From contig NZ_JAQLFL010000005.1 in assembly GCF_028206995.1 (NCBI RefSeq), forward strand, positions 1 to 64,000: a stretch of DNA of 64,000 nucleotides. The letters run 5' to 3'. Both the position numbers and the translations under genes were made by a program. The notes below the pieces were generated by a model, which saw nothing but the letters and a program-made list of their open reading frames with translations, searched no databases and was not told the DNA's origin. The stretch's first letter is position 1, and every line of letters starts with the position of its first letter. This document shows positions 63,339 to 64,000 of the stretch, one piece after another. Source of the DNA: Collinsella aerofaciens (lineage in GTDB: Bacteria > Actinomycetota > Coriobacteriia > Coriobacteriales > Coriobacteriaceae).

Positions 63339-64000
63339 CACCGGGCATCGCCCCCCGAAGCGGGGCGAACGTCGCGAAGGCAGCGCCCATCCCAGGTGGC
63401 GGCCCATGCGCCGCCCGGCTCGGTATGCACGTCGAAATATCCCATTTTCGGGACAGCTAGCTCGGAGAGTAGCGCTTTCACGGTACCCGCGTGAACGACG
63501 AAGACGGCGCGCCCACTCCCCTGGGCGCGCTCCGATTCGCACGCCTCCCGAAACGCCGCGACGACGCGGCGGGTGAAATCGCTCTTGCCCTCGCCATGCG
63601 GGCAGCGCGTCTCGCACCAGGAGTCTACCCAGGCGTGGTAGCGCACATCCTCTTTAAGCTCGGCGGCGCTTCGCCCCTCGAAGTCACCGAAATCCATCTC
63701 GCGCAGACCGGGGCACGCCATAAGCTCCGCGTTCGGGAAGAGGATGCGCGCCGTCTGGTCGGTGCGGGCCATGCCGCTCGTGATAACACGGAACACGTCA
63801 CGATCGCACGCGAGATCGCGCAAAGCGCGCTCGCCCGCGCTCGACAGGGGCTCGTCGGTGCCCGCCCCGCTGTAGCGATGGTCTTCCGTGCCCGCCGTGG
63901 CACCATGGCGCACAAAGACGACTTCCAAAGGCGCGCCCGCGCCCTGCGTCCCTCGAGGTGCATCGGCAAGGTTTCCTTTGATGACCTGGGGAATCCCGCA
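63338..64000 (-). CDS. cobC: CobC-like histidine phosphatase, apparently fused to CobU C-terminus (partial)
   Basis: From 63928 (TTG) downward a 196-aa histidine phosphatase is clear: VVFVRHGATAGTED, SSAGERALRDL, EMDFGDFEGRSAAEL and FVVHAGTVKAL. It would dephosphorylate alpha-ribazole phosphate (or the cobalamin phosphate). The TTG has no ribosome site. The same frame is open to the window edge, and those 24 codons read CGIPQVIKGNLADAPRG, which resembles the C-terminal end of adenosylcobinamide kinase CobU. I therefore annotate a probable CobU-CobC fusion whose 5' part lies outside. If the fusion is wrong, the gene is 63338-63928. Confidence 0.7.
   Translation of the reverse strand, partial: CGIPQVIKGNLADAPRGTQGAGAPLEVVFVRHGATAGTEDHRYSGAGTDEPLSSAGERALRDLACDRDVFRVITSGMARTDQTARILFPNAELMACPGLREMDFGDFEGRSAAELKEDVRYHAWVDSWCETRCPHGEGKSDFTRRVVAAFREACESERAQGSGRAVFVVHAGTVKALLSELAVPKMGYFDVHTEPGGAWAATWDGRCLRDVRPASGGDAR

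Noticed and set aside
1-64000. CRISPR arrays, complete insertion sequences or prophage
   Set aside because: No regularly spaced direct repeats, intact transposase, integrase or phage structural genes are seen; only an IS21 relic at 57.6 kb.

Overview
The window looks like a chromosomal segment of a gut Coriobacteriia actinobacterium, most like Collinsella or a close relative. The grounds are high-GC housekeeping genes with GTG/TTG starts, a LoaP-led surface polysaccharide operon, a complete GlgC/D/A/B/P glycogen set and an LPXTG surface protein. The genus is inferred from gene content and not proven.

Layout. 1-3.1 kb: tRNA-Ala(GGC), tRNA-Met and a second tRNA-Ala with GC-rich palindromic repeats, then an orphan DUF559-like gene and tRNA-Val. 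3.3-8.9 kb: an accessory patch with a hypothetical gene, a broken DUF3990/XRE pair, palindromic repeats, an LPXTG protein and an AT-rich two-gene unit (EEP-family nuclease plus an unknown partner). 8.9-13 kb: a very large STAND-type NTPase with an N-terminal nuclease-like domain, lying between a degenerate copy of the ugd 3' end and intact ugd; this is the best candidate defence system here. 13-24 kb (minus strand): a surface polysaccharide operon running loaP, sugar-1-phosphate transferase, pssD/pssE, glycosyltransferases, wzy, glycosyltransferases, wzx, ugd, with two relic genes inside it. 24-26 kb: a long non-coding leader, a RhuM-Fic gene and a third tRNA-Ala. 26-27.5 kb: thiamine pyrophosphokinase and a HAD phosphatase. 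27.5-41 kb (plus strand): glgB, glgP, glgC, glgD, glgA and a fused GH13-GH77 enzyme, preceded at two places by the same GGTAAAACG operator-like motif. 41-48.6 kb (minus strand): rsmB-fmt-def-priA and gltX. 48.8-57.5 kb (plus strand): metK, serine dehydratase, an L,D-transpeptidase and a MacAB-like export system. 57.6-64 kb (minus strand): an IS21 relic, then a very GC-rich, translationally coupled cobalamin operon that runs off the window edge.

How the genes work together. The glycogen genes cover ADP-glucose formation (GlgC/GlgD), chain elongation (GlgA), branching (GlgB), phosphorolysis (GlgP) and maltodextrin recycling (GH13-GH77). GlgA and GlgB, the two polymer-building enzymes, both carry Lys/Ala/Thr-rich C-terminal tails. 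LoaP is expected to keep RNA polymerase processive through the long polysaccharide operon. The cobalamin genes cover precorrin-6A reduction, precorrin-8X methyl migration, corrinoid adenosylation, amidation, aminopropanol-phosphate supply and nucleotide-loop steps.

Many intergenic regions hold long-armed inverted repeats (arms of about 11 to 33 bp) from several unrelated families, two of them present twice in the window.
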